From assembly GCA_963751395.1 (NCBI GenBank), contig CAVVUC010000004.1, forward strand, positions 1 to 64,000: DNA of 64,000 bases. The letters are read 5' to 3'. Positions within the stretch are counted from its first letter, which is position 1. Each line of letters opens with the position of its first letter. A program made the translations under genes and the position numbers. Source of the stretch: CAVVUC01 sp963751395. Its GTDB lineage: Bacteria > Verrucomicrobiota > Verrucomicrobiia > Chthoniobacterales > Chthoniobacteraceae. This document shows, one piece after another, positions 16,781 to 25,327 of this stretch. The notes beneath the pieces were generated by a model. The model searched no databases, had not been told where the DNA came from, and worked only from the letters and a program-made list of their open reading frames with translations.

Positions 16781-18046
16781 ATGCAGAAATCCTCCGCGCA
16801 GCTCATGCTGATCGTCCTCGTAGTCGGACTCCTGCTCATGCGCGAATCCCGCCAAAACCCTGGCGCGGCAATCGAAAGCGGCTACGTCGATTGGCTCGCC
16901 GCAAACACCGAGCGCACCGCCCCGCCTGCCCCGCTGGTCCTTGTGGAAATCAACAACAGCAGCCTGGTCGAGAAACACCCGTGGCCCTGGTCGCCGCTGG
17001 ACTTCACGCTTTTTCTACAGGCCATACTGCAATTCGATCCCAGCGTGGCGGCGATCGAGCACGTCCTCGAATGGGATGGAAAATCGCTTCCTCCGGAGGA
17101 AAAATTAAAGCTCCCCCAATATCAAAAAATCCTGCACGACTACCTGCTCCGCTCCCCGAAGATTCTTCTCGCGGCGCAACTCGGCGTTCCTGAAGACCCC
17201 GACATCATCCCGCCGATGCAGCCAGTCCCCATGCTGCGCCACATCCAGGGCGACCGCAAAGCCATCCCGGAATTTACAATCGTCGAGCACCAACCAAACG
17301 AGGAGCTGCGCCTTGCCGCAACACTCGGTTTTACAAACCTGCCGGCCGGCAAGGCGATCGCGCGCAGCGTGCCGCTGCTTTTCCGTTACCGCGGCGAAGT
17401 CGTGCCATCCTTCGTATTGCAGGCAATGATGCTTTGGTTCCAGCTCACGCCCGATGACATCAAGGTCGATGTCGGCACAAGCATCGCGATGGGCGATAAA
17501 GTCAGCATACCGATCGACGACGCCGGAAACATGCGGGTCGATTTCAAATCCCCCTACACGAGCTTCGGCTTCGACGACCTGTTGCTTGCAGTCGAACTGA
17601 CCCAGGCCAATCACCGCGCCGCCATCACTCCAAAAAAAGTGCGGAACAGACTTGCCCTCCTCGCCCGCACCGACCGCGCCTCGCACACCCTCTCCTTCCC
17701 GACGGGACGCAAAGGCTCTTCTGGCGAGCTTTACGCGGCGGCCATCGCGACCATCCAGACCAAATCATTCATTCACCGCATCTCCCCGGTCTTCGACCTG
17801 TGTCTCCTTGCATCGCTCATGGCATTGAGCTGGTGCTTCTTAAGATGGGATAAAAGCCGCGTCTTGGCAGTTTCGGGAGTCGTCCTTGTCATTTACCTCC
17901 TCGGAAGCATCACAGTTTTCGGAGCTTCGCTCATCTGGCTGCCGATCGTAATGCCGGGCGGAACAATGCTCTTCCTCGTGCTCTTCCGCTGGTTCGCGCC
18001 GAAAGTAATTCAAACCCAGCAAAGCAGCGCCCCAGCCTCCTTGTAA
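16781..18046 (+). CDS. CHASE2-domain membrane protein without an output domain
   Basis: From ATG 16781 a 421-residue protein. An N-terminal membrane segment (LMLIVLVVGLLLM) is followed by a large extracytoplasmic CHASE2-like domain. Its usual features are visible: VLVEINNSSLVEKHPWPWSP, RYRGEVVPSFVLQAMMLW and VDFKSPYTSFGFDDLL. It ends with three membrane segments from about residue 335 (LCLLASLMALSWCFL, VVLVIYLLGSITVFG, LPIVMPGGTMLFLVLFRW). CHASE2 proteins normally carry a kinase, cyclase or GGDEF domain after these segments. Here only about 15 residues follow. It may signal through a partner (inference). The first ATG of the frame (16712) lies before the membrane segment and is less likely. 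Confidence 0.8.
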   Translation: MQKSSAQLMLIVLVVGLLLMRESRQNPGAAIESGYVDWLAANTERTAPPAPLVLVEINNSSLVEKHPWPWSPLDFTLFLQAILQFDPSVAAIEHVLEWDGKSLPPEEKLKLPQYQKILHDYLLRSPKILLAAQLGVPEDPDIIPPMQPVPMLRHIQGDRKAIPEFTIVEHQPNEELRLAATLGFTNLPAGKAIARSVPLLFRYRGEVVPSFVLQAMMLWFQLTPDDIKVDVGTSIAMGDKVSIPIDDAGNMRVDFKSPYTSFGFDDLLLAVELTQANHRAAITPKKVRNRLALLARTDRASHTLSFPTGRKGSSGELYAAAIATIQTKSFIHRISPVFDLCLLASLMALSWCFLRWDKSRVLAVSGVVLVIYLLGSITVFGASLIWLPIVMPGGTMLFLVLFRWFAPKVIQTQQSSAPASL

Positions 18047-18158
18047 AAGAACGCTCCCTTGGGAAGTGAGCCATCCCGCCCCTGCGAGCTTCAACGAATC
18101 AGGCGGCAGTTCTTTCAGGCTGACTTTTCTCTGCATCCGGTCTTATCCTCCACTCACA

Positions 18159-20099
18159 ATGAATCGGCCAACCACCCTCCTCCCAATCCTCCTCATGTTA
18201 TGCTGCACAACCAATGCGGCCCCAGTGGCCCTCAAGGCAGAACCCTTCAGCCTCTCCGATGTGCGGTTGCTCGACGGTCCGTTCAAGGACAACATGGAGC
18301 GCGATCGCACCTACATGCTCTCACTCGATGCCGGCCGCTTGCTGCACAACTTTCGCGTGGCTGCCGGCCTGGCATCCTCCGCCAAGCCGTATGGCGGCTG
18401 GGAGAAACCGGACTGCGAATTGCGCGGCCACAGCGTCGGGCATTACCTCAGCGCGTGCGCCTCGATGTTTGCAAGCACGGGTGACGTCGAGTTCAAGAAA
18501 AGGGCGGACTACATCGTTGCCGAGTTTGCCAAGTGCCAGGACGCGATGCCTTCGCAAGGTTACAACTCAGGGTTTCTCTCCGCTTATCCCGAGTCGATTT
18601 TCGACCGCGCACTGGGACTTAAGCATGTATGGGCGCCGTTTTACACACTGCACAAAATCATGGCCGGTCTGCTCGACGTGAATTTGCTGTGCGGCAACCG
18701 GCAGGCGCTCGATGTGCTGGAAAAACTGGCCAACTGGGTGAAGTTCCGCGTTGATCAACTACCGCCGGATCAGATTCAAAAAATGATGGATCAGAGCGAT
18801 GTTGCCGCGAAGGAAATCGGCGGCATGAGCGAAGTGCTCGCGAATCTGAGCGCCGTCACAGACAAGCGCGAATACCTCGAACTGGCGCGCAAGTTTGATC
18901 ACACCTCGCTGTTCGATTCGCTTGCTCAAGGCAAGGATGTGCTCAATGGCATTCACGCGAACACGCAAATCCCGAAGATGATCGGCGCGGCGCGCGAATA
19001 TGAACTAACGGGCGACAAGCGCGATCACGACATCGCAAGCTTCTTCTGGCAGCGCGTCGCGCAGAACCGCTCCTATGCACCCGGCGGGCACAGCGACAAC
19101 GAACATTTTTTTCCGCCGGAGGAATTCTCCAAGCACCTCAGTCCTGTGACGATGGAGACTTGCAACACCTACAACATGCTCAAGCTCACGCGCCACCTGT
19201 TCGCATGGGAGCCTTCCGCAGTGACAATGGATTTCTACGAGCGCGCACTTTACAACCACATCCTCGGTTCGCAGGACCCGGAGAACGGGATGATGACTTA
19301 TTACGTCTCGCTGAAGCCGGGGCATTTCAAAGTCTATTCCTCACCGGAGGATTCGTTCTGGTGCTGCGTCGGCACCGGCATCGAGAACCACGCCAACTAT
19401 GGCGACACGATCTACTTTCACGATGCTGGCTCGCTCTACGTGAATCTATTCATCGCCTCCGAGTTGACGTGGAAGGAAAAGGATCTCGTCGTCCGGCAGG
19501 AGACGAAATTTCCCGAAACGGACAAGACCACACTCACGATGAAATGCGCGAACCCGGTGAAGCTCGCGCTGAAAATACGACGCCCCGCTTGGGCCGACAC
19601 CGCCGCGACCGTATGGGTCAACGGCGAAAAGCAAACCATCGAAAGCACGCCGGGTTCTTACATGACGATTGACCGCACATGGCACGACGGCGACAAAATC
19701 GAAGTCCAACTGCCGATGCGTCTGCATGTAGAACAACTGCCGAATACTCCCAATGTGATCGCGGTTCTTTACGGCCCGATCGTTCTTGCGGCGGACTTAG
19801 GCGCAGAGGACCTTCCGGCCGATGGCCAGCAATCAACAAGCCCGGGCAAGTTCCACAAGTGGAACGATCCCGATGCACCGGTGTTCGTCTGCAAAGCTGA
19901 TGAAGTGTTAAGTCACATCAAGCCGGTTGCCGGTGAATCGCTCAGTTTTCGCACTGAGGGTTTGGTAAAGCCGGGTGATGTAACTCTGGTGCCATTCCAC
20001 CGCCTGCATCACAAGCGCTATTCGGTCTATTGGACGCTTTGCAGCGAAGAGGATTGGAAGCAAATGCAGGCCAAGGGCAGCGAGAGCGCTGCAAAATAG
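18159..20099 (+). CDS. Secreted glycoside hydrolase family 127 (beta-L-arabinofuranosidase-like)
   Basis: From ATG 18159 a 646-residue protein with a signal peptide (TTLLPILLMLCCTTNAAP). The (alpha/alpha)6 domain begins DVRLLDGPFKDNMERDRTYM. GH127 catalytic residues are visible: Glu333 and Cys335 in TMETCNTYNML, and the Cys402-Cys403 pair in FWCCVGTGIENHANYG, matching the zinc-thiolate nucleophile site of HypBA1. A C-terminal beta-sandwich follows (KIRRPAWADTAATVWVNGE, NVIAVLYGPIVLAADLG). It likely removes beta-L-arabinofuranose from plant or algal glycans in the periplasm. It fits with the GH43 and pectate-lyase-like genes further on, though it is 20 kb away. Confidence 0.9.
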   Translation: MNRPTTLLPILLMLCCTTNAAPVALKAEPFSLSDVRLLDGPFKDNMERDRTYMLSLDAGRLLHNFRVAAGLASSAKPYGGWEKPDCELRGHSVGHYLSACASMFASTGDVEFKKRADYIVAEFAKCQDAMPSQGYNSGFLSAYPESIFDRALGLKHVWAPFYTLHKIMAGLLDVNLLCGNRQALDVLEKLANWVKFRVDQLPPDQIQKMMDQSDVAAKEIGGMSEVLANLSAVTDKREYLELARKFDHTSLFDSLAQGKDVLNGIHANTQIPKMIGAAREYELTGDKRDHDIASFFWQRVAQNRSYAPGGHSDNEHFFPPEEFSKHLSPVTMETCNTYNMLKLTRHLFAWEPSAVTMDFYERALYNHILGSQDPENGMMTYYVSLKPGHFKVYSSPEDSFWCCVGTGIENHANYGDTIYFHDAGSLYVNLFIASELTWKEKDLVVRQETKFPETDKTTLTMKCANPVKLALKIRRPAWADTAATVWVNGEKQTIESTPGSYMTIDRTWHDGDKIEVQLPMRLHVEQLPNTPNVIAVLYGPIVLAADLGAEDLPADGQQSTSPGKFHKWNDPDAPVFVCKADEVLSHIKPVAGESLSFRTEGLVKPGDVTLVPFHRLHHKRYSVYWTLCSEEDWKQMQAKGSESAAK

Positions 20100-20204
20100 A
20101 CCTTTGCACGGCAAGCGACCGCCAAAGAGTCATACGATCTACGCAGTGGACCTGCATGAAAGGAATGAGCAACCCCGCGTTCAAGGACGGTCAAGCGGAT
20201 GGAA

Positions 20205-20238
20205 GCGCAACCTGTCTCAGCCCAGGGCAACGCCATTA
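20205..20238 (+). repeat. Fragment of the MITE found at 40843-41110
   Basis: The run GCGCAACCTGTCTCAGCCC and the bases that follow match 40907-40937 inside the MITE (one or two differences). No terminal repeats remain here, so it is a relic. Confidence 0.55.
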
Positions 20239-20255
20239 TCCCGAAAACCGCTTTT

Positions 20256-20520
20256 GAGGCCCGGAGGGCCCGAAGGAAATTAGCCGGTGGTGGAGCGAGG
20301 AACGAGCGGAACCACCGGGAACCGGCCCTGGCAGGGCATTCGCCCCGGCAGGGGGCGACGGAGCCGGCGAGGATCACCCGTTCCTCCGCACCCTCCGGGG
20401 CGGTTCGCTTTTGTGCGCCGATCCGGTGGTTTCGCTTCGCTTCACCACCGGCTAATTTCCGGCGTCCCTCCGGGACAAAACACTCGCTCTCATCGGCAAT
20501 CGCGGCGTTCGGGTTGAACC
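20256..20520 (+). repeat. Dispersed palindromic repeat, copy 1
   Basis: It shares most of its length with the element at 51175-51503: GAGGCCCGGAGGGCC start, AAATTAGCC, ACGGAACCACCGGGAA-like block, GGGCATTCGCCCCGG, CGATCCGGTGGTTTCGCTTC, and GCGGCGTTCGGGTT at the end. It fills most of the 538-bp gap between the GH127 and DUF3592 genes. Frames predicted across it on both strands (including a 320-codon minus-strand frame) are translations of the repeat, not genes. The rest of the gap shows nothing I can name. Confidence 0.75.
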
Positions 20521-20637
20521 CGCTCCACAGTCGATCCCCAACCTCAAAATCGGTTTTCGGTTTCAATCCCACCCGGCGGCCCCACCAGCAAGGGATCGCG
20601 ACTTGACCGGACAGCACCGATCCCTTGGAGTCGCCGG

Positions 20638-21921
20638 ATGCGACGTTCAACTCCCTGGTTCCACCCGATTCCCTTCCAGTCCTGGTGGGCAAGGATCGGT
20701 GCATTCCTGTTTTCCGGAATCTTCCTGTTCGGCGGACTGCTCTGTTTCTATGAGATGACTTTGAAACCGGCATCTCTCTGGCTTCAAGCCCGTGATTGGG
20801 AACCGGCCATGGCGACCATCGAAAGCAGCCGCCTGACCGCTGGCACTGGCAGCAAGGGAGCGAGAGTCTATGCCATCGACGTGCAGTATTCATGGAATTG
20901 GCAGGGCCGCTCTTTTCGCGGCAATCGCCATGGATTTCGCGATGGGAAGACAAACATCGGCGTGGAGCGGATGCGCGCCGAAGTCGCACGCATGGCCCCT
21001 GGAACGACGATGCAATGCTGGGTCAATCCCTCGAATCCGGCGGAGGCGGTGCTCAACCGGTCGCTGCCCGGCGCTTCGGTGATCGGCGTGTTTTTTTCGC
21101 TTCCCTTTCTGACCGTTGGCGTGCTGGGCGTCGGATGGAGTCTCTTCGGTCCAGGCCTGATCCGGCGTGGACGCCGTCGCAAAGTGGATGCACTCCGCCG
21201 GATGCGGGATCACGGCCTGCTCGCCTGGCCTTGGAAGACCGGGCCGGAGGAGGCATTGGATTCAGAGGAGTTCCGGCTGATCTTCGCCCGCGCCGAAAGA
21301 CTGGCCATGGCCGGCGGGGTCACGGCGTTCAACTTTTTCTGGAACGGCATCGTCGCCGTGTTCGTGCTCATTGCGATCGTCGAAGCCACCAGCGGCTGGG
21401 GCTGGGGCTCGCTGGGCTTGTCCCTTTTCCTGACCCCCTTTGTCTTCTTCGGCACCGGCATGGCGTGGTTTGCCCTCGTCACTTGGAGAAACGCCCTGCG
21501 CCCGGATTGGGTTGCCGTCATTCATCCGCTGCCCGATCACCAGCCGGTCCGATGCGTTCTCTCCTTCGCCGCGCGGCAGTCCGGCCCGGTCGTCCCGTGG
21601 AATTTTCAACGACTCCGTTTCGTGGCAATGGCCGCGCCTTGGGATACTCAGAACAACCGCCCGGCGCGTTCACCGGTCAGTTTTCTATTCAATTCGCGCC
21701 GCCGTCCCCGCGTGGCCGAGCCCGGAGAACCGGCGAAGAAAGAACACGAACTGACCTCCATTGAAGTGCCGGTTCCGACTCCCGGCACGCCGATCAACGT
21801 GGACGTTCCTGCCATGCCGGATGTTCGGGATGGATCGAAGAAAAAATGGGGACGCTGGTGGACCTTGGAAATCGAGCATAGCGACGGACGCTTGGAAAAC
21901 TTCGAGATTTCCATCTCTTGA
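20638..21921 (+). CDS. DUF3592-domain membrane protein
   Basis: 427 residues. Membrane segments lie near residues 20-42 (GAFLFSGIFLFGGLLCFYEM), 140-165 (VIGVFFSLPFLTVGVLGVGW) and 220-280. Between the first two, the extracytoplasmic part W-x-P-A-x-A-x-I-E-S-S and WVNPSNPAEAVL match the DUF3592 pattern. The C-terminal region ends with WTLEIEHSDGRLENFEISI. The function of the family is unknown. It starts at ATG 20638 directly after the dispersed repeat region, so its promoter is probably within or next to repeat sequence. Confidence 0.75.
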   Translation: MRRSTPWFHPIPFQSWWARIGAFLFSGIFLFGGLLCFYEMTLKPASLWLQARDWEPAMATIESSRLTAGTGSKGARVYAIDVQYSWNWQGRSFRGNRHGFRDGKTNIGVERMRAEVARMAPGTTMQCWVNPSNPAEAVLNRSLPGASVIGVFFSLPFLTVGVLGVGWSLFGPGLIRRGRRRKVDALRRMRDHGLLAWPWKTGPEEALDSEEFRLIFARAERLAMAGGVTAFNFFWNGIVAVFVLIAIVEATSGWGWGSLGLSLFLTPFVFFGTGMAWFALVTWRNALRPDWVAVIHPLPDHQPVRCVLSFAARQSGPVVPWNFQRLRFVAMAAPWDTQNNRPARSPVSFLFNSRRRPRVAEPGEPAKKEHELTSIEVPVPTPGTPINVDVPAMPDVRDGSKKKWGRWWTLEIEHSDGRLENFEISIS

Positions 21922-22571
21922 GCCGGTGAAGGGGACATGTGTCCGCCTCTTAGCCCAAATCCACGGTCTGTTTGCGGAAATTCTGCTCTAAGACGATTAA
22001 CACCATTCTTGGAAACAAACGGACTCCGCATGGGTAGCGCACGCGCTCCGCGTGCAGTCCCGCACCCTCGCAGGACACCTCGTTTTCAACCCGGCGAAGC
22101 CGCTCGCCTCCATGAGGTGAGACGCTGTGCGGCTAGCTTTGGAATGCTTGCGCGGGGGCGCACAAGCCAGCACGTGAGGCGCGTGCGCCACCCATTTCCA
22201 CTCTGCAACGTCCGATTATTTTCGGGAGTTGGTTGAACCACGGATTACACAGATAGCACGGATAGAGGGTTCCAGCAATCTGGAATGCAAAGTAGTATTC
22301 ACCTCCGGGGTGAATACCCGTCCTCTAATAAGTGCCTAAAAATCCGTGCTATCTGTGTAATCCGTGGTTTTCAATGCGATTTTTAAGGTTCATGCAGATC
22401 GACCGTGTTAATCTCATCATTCACACGGGCCGGGCCGCCCCAACATCAAGTCATTGATGGTAAAAAATGTGGTCGCCGCGACACCCCAGTGCGCCGCGGC
22501 GACCTTTGTGTTTTCCGTGCCCCAAGCCGATTCCCCAATCGACCAACACGGAAAAATCTTTGTTGTATTTT
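21922..22571. other. Repeat-rich intergenic region
   Basis: 650 bp with no credible gene. About 22020-22200 holds a GC-rich stretch with TGGGTAGCGCACGCGCTCCG and self-complementary pieces, resembling an intergenic repeat (single copy here). A perfect long inverted repeat follows at 22236-22369. From 22380 to 22571 I see nothing recognisable. Confidence 0.5.
22236..22369. repeat. Perfect 28-bp inverted repeat around a 78-bp loop
   Basis: The left arm (22236-22263) contains CACGGATTACACAGATAGCA. The right arm (22342-22369) is its exact reverse complement, containing TGCTATCTGTGTAATCCGTG. It resembles dispersed MITE-like or REP-like units of this phylum. It could also form a strong RNA hairpin at the end of the DUF3592 transcript. 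Confidence 0.8.
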
Positions 22572-22592
22572 TTAACAGGCTCCGCCGGCCCG

Positions 22593-22641
22593 TTGTAGCC
22601 GGGGACGCCGAACCCGGCCGGCCTCAACGTGGCCGGCTACA
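22593..22641. repeat. Dispersed palindromic repeat, short form, at the 3' end of giant gene 2
   Basis: It begins TTGTAGCCGGGGACGCCG and ends CAACGTGGCCGGCTACA, so the ends are inverted repeats. The same family occurs at 37935-38016. Here it is read in frame as VAGHVEAG and further residues, after the PEP-CTERM arginines. Confidence 0.75.
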
Positions 22642-22918
22642 GCGCGGCGGCGCAGTAGCAGGCCGCCGATAGCTCCCACGGCCAGCAATCCAATCGTCCC
22701 AGGCTCGGGAACAGGGGCCGGCGACGCCAGCCCGCCCAAGTCCTTGCCGCCGTCTCCGGCAAACGGGGTCGTTCCCGAGATAGTCAGCCCCGTGATGTCG
22801 AGAACCTTCACATTCGCCGCTCCTCCCGAGTGCGCCGTCAGGACTGCCGTGCCGCTGGTGGCGACGTTAAGTCCGCCGAGCAACGTTTCACTCACGTCAA
22901 AGGCCAGCGTGCCGGCGC

Positions 22919-25327
22919 TCACGTGGTCAAGCCGCTGTAGGTGTTGGTGCCGGAGAGGGTCCATGTGCTGGAGTTGCTCTTGGTCAAGGCCAGCGCACCT
23001 GAGATGCCGCCTGAGATCACATTCCCTGTGCTGGTTCCGCCAAGGGTCAGCGAGTTCGCAAAAGTTCCAGGCCGGGTGATCGAGCCGCTCACGAGAATGT
23101 TTGCGCTCGTCGGGTTCAAAGTGGCGGTTCCAAAGCCAGTCCCGCCGGCAGTCAAACTGATCCCTTGGAACTCGAGCGTCGCGGTGCCGGTGACACTGGC
23201 TCCACCCTGAACATTGAGCGTGCCGTTGCCAATGGTTGCCGTGCCCATCGTATGGGTCATGTTCGTGCCGATATTGGCACGATTCACTTCGACTGTGCCG
23301 ACGCTGCTACTGGCGAGGTTGATGACATAGGCGTTGGCCGTGGTGTCGGTGGCAAACTCAGCCACGGCTGTGCCGCTGAGGGTGATGATTCGCCCGGCTG
23401 CGCCAAACGCGTTGACATTGCCCGCAACGACCCTGCCCTTTTGAATCGTCGTGTTTCCATAGCTGTTGCTGCCGGAGAGGATTTGGGTGCCGGGGCCGCC
23501 GGTGCCAACTCCGCGGAATACCAACCCGGAGGTGCCGCTGATCGTTCCACTAAAGTTGGAGCCGGTTCCGACCGCCGGCATGTCGATGTTCAGTGTGTTG
23601 TTCACGTTGGTGACATCGCCGCCGCCAGCCAGATAGCCGATCGCATCAGTCTTGCCATTCAGGTCGAAAGTGCCGCCGGTGTTTACCGTGAACACCGTGT
23701 CGTTCTGAACCTTGTTGTCTCCGGTGAATTGCAGCAGGCCGCCGTTGTTCACGATGATGCTGCGGCTGGTCGGCGCAAACGAGTCGCCGCCGTTCGAGTT
23801 GATCGCCAGCGTGCCGCTTACCGTCACGGTGTCGCCGGTGTAGTTGCCGGTGTAGGTCAGGAACCCGCCCGAATTGATCGCCATGGCTGTCTTCTTCGTT
23901 CCGCCGGATACGGCGTTCGTGATCGTGCCGGCATAGGTGGAGGAACCCGTAAGGGTCAGGATCGAGTCGTTCGTGCCACTGTTGCCGATGGTTGCGCCAT
24001 TGACGGATGTCCTGGTGATTCCCACCAGGCTCTGGTTGTAACCGGCAAGATCAAGAACGCTATTTCCGAACGTGGCAACATCCACCGTGGCGTTGGTGGC
24101 AATACCGTTTGCGGCTCCGAGGCTTGTTGTCCCGGTCACACTCAAGTTGGCGTAGGAGCCTCCGCCGCCAAGCACCACGTTGCCGGTGCGGTTTACAACA
24201 TTGGTACTCGAAATGATCGGTCCCAGCAACGTCAAGGTGCCGCCGGTCGGGGAGCCTGCAAAGTGGCCGCCGCCAGCCAGCACACCGCTGATCGTGACTG
24301 TGCCGCTGACAATCGCATTGCCGGTGCCGCTGTTTTCAATGACGCCACGGGATGAAGCACCGCCTCCGTTGAAGTTGATGTTGTTTGCGATCGTGACGCC
24401 GTCGTTCACGACCAGACGCTGGGCTCCGGTGTTGATGTCCACCGTGCCGGTGCTCAACGCGTTGTTGTTGGCTGCAGCCAGGATGCCGCCAATGATGACC
24501 GTGCCGCCGGTGTAGGCATTGCTGCCCGACAGGGTCAGCGTGTTCGCACCCGACTTCAACAGACCCTTCGTGAAACCTGGGATCGACGACGCGTAAGCAA
24601 AATCCCCGGCACCGGTGTCGATACCGACGCCGGTCGTTGCGGTGACTGTCACATTGCTCAGGTTACCGGTCATGGTGCCGGAAAAGGCGTTGTCGATGTC
24701 GGCCGAGGTGAAGTATCCAGCCGACCCGGAGACACCGAGACCGAGCGTGGTAGCCGCGCCAACAAATGCATGGGTTCCTGAGGAAGGCTTGGCGCTGAGG
24801 CTGCCGAAGGTCACGCCACCCTGGTTTACCGTCGAGCCGCCCGTGTAGGTGTTCGATCCCCTGAGAATCAGCATGCCGGCACCGGATTTCACCAGTGCAA
24901 TGGTGCCGGTCGTGGCGGCGCCGTTTTCGATGATACCGGCAAAGTCGGTGTCTGTGGCTTGGTTCACTGTCAGAGTCGAAACCGTGTTGCTGCCGCTGTT
25001 GGTCACCTTGCCGTTAATGCTCGTCGAGGCGCTATCCTGAAGCGCCGCCACGGCCTGGCTGAACCCGGCCATGTCGAAGGTGGCTGCATCGGCAATGCTG
25101 CCGGTGATGTCCACATCCAGAACCGTGCCGGTGGGCAGCGCGTCCGTTTTGCCGAGCCTCAAGATGCCGCGAACGATGCCCGTGGAGCCGGTGTAGGTGT
25201 TGGTTCCAGTCGGGTTCAAGATCACCACTCCGGTGCCGCTCGCGCCGTCGATGACCACCGATTGATTCGATCCGCTGCCGACAATGCTGCCAGTGATGGT
25301 CAACGTGTTGCCTGCGGTGGCCCCCAC
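22919..25327 (-). CDS. Longest uninterrupted fragment of giant gene 2 (PATR repeats)
   Basis: 802 codons of autotransporter-associated beta-strand repeats with no catalytic domain. Typical units end in L-x-K-x-G-x-x-x-L-x-L-x-G-x-N-x-Y-x-G. It ends when the frame shifts just before the PEP-CTERM segment. Confidence 0.7.
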   Translation of the reverse strand: MGATAGNTLTITGSIVGSGSNQSVVIDGASGTGVVILNPTGTNTYTGSTGIVRGILRLGKTDALPTGTVLDVDITGSIADAATFDMAGFSQAVAALQDSASTSINGKVTNSGSNTVSTLTVNQATDTDFAGIIENGAATTGTIALVKSGAGMLILRGSNTYTGGSTVNQGGVTFGSLSAKPSSGTHAFVGAATTLGLGVSGSAGYFTSADIDNAFSGTMTGNLSNVTVTATTGVGIDTGAGDFAYASSIPGFTKGLLKSGANTLTLSGSNAYTGGTVIIGGILAAANNNALSTGTVDINTGAQRLVVNDGVTIANNINFNGGGASSRGVIENSGTGNAIVSGTVTISGVLAGGGHFAGSPTGGTLTLLGPIISSTNVVNRTGNVVLGGGGSYANLSVTGTTSLGAANGIATNATVDVATFGNSVLDLAGYNQSLVGITRTSVNGATIGNSGTNDSILTLTGSSTYAGTITNAVSGGTKKTAMAINSGGFLTYTGNYTGDTVTVSGTLAINSNGGDSFAPTSRSIIVNNGGLLQFTGDNKVQNDTVFTVNTGGTFDLNGKTDAIGYLAGGGDVTNVNNTLNIDMPAVGTGSNFSGTISGTSGLVFRGVGTGGPGTQILSGSNSYGNTTIQKGRVVAGNVNAFGAAGRIITLSGTAVAEFATDTTANAYVINLASSSVGTVEVNRANIGTNMTHTMGTATIGNGTLNVQGGASVTGTATLEFQGISLTAGGTGFGTATLNPTSANILVSGSITRPGTFANSLTLGGTSTGNVISGGISGALALTKSNSSTWTLSGTNTYSGLTT

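Noticed and set aside
20027..20989. 320-codon minus-strand frame over the GH127/DUF3592 gap
   Set aside because: It mainly translates the dispersed repeat and overlaps two well-supported plus-strand genes.
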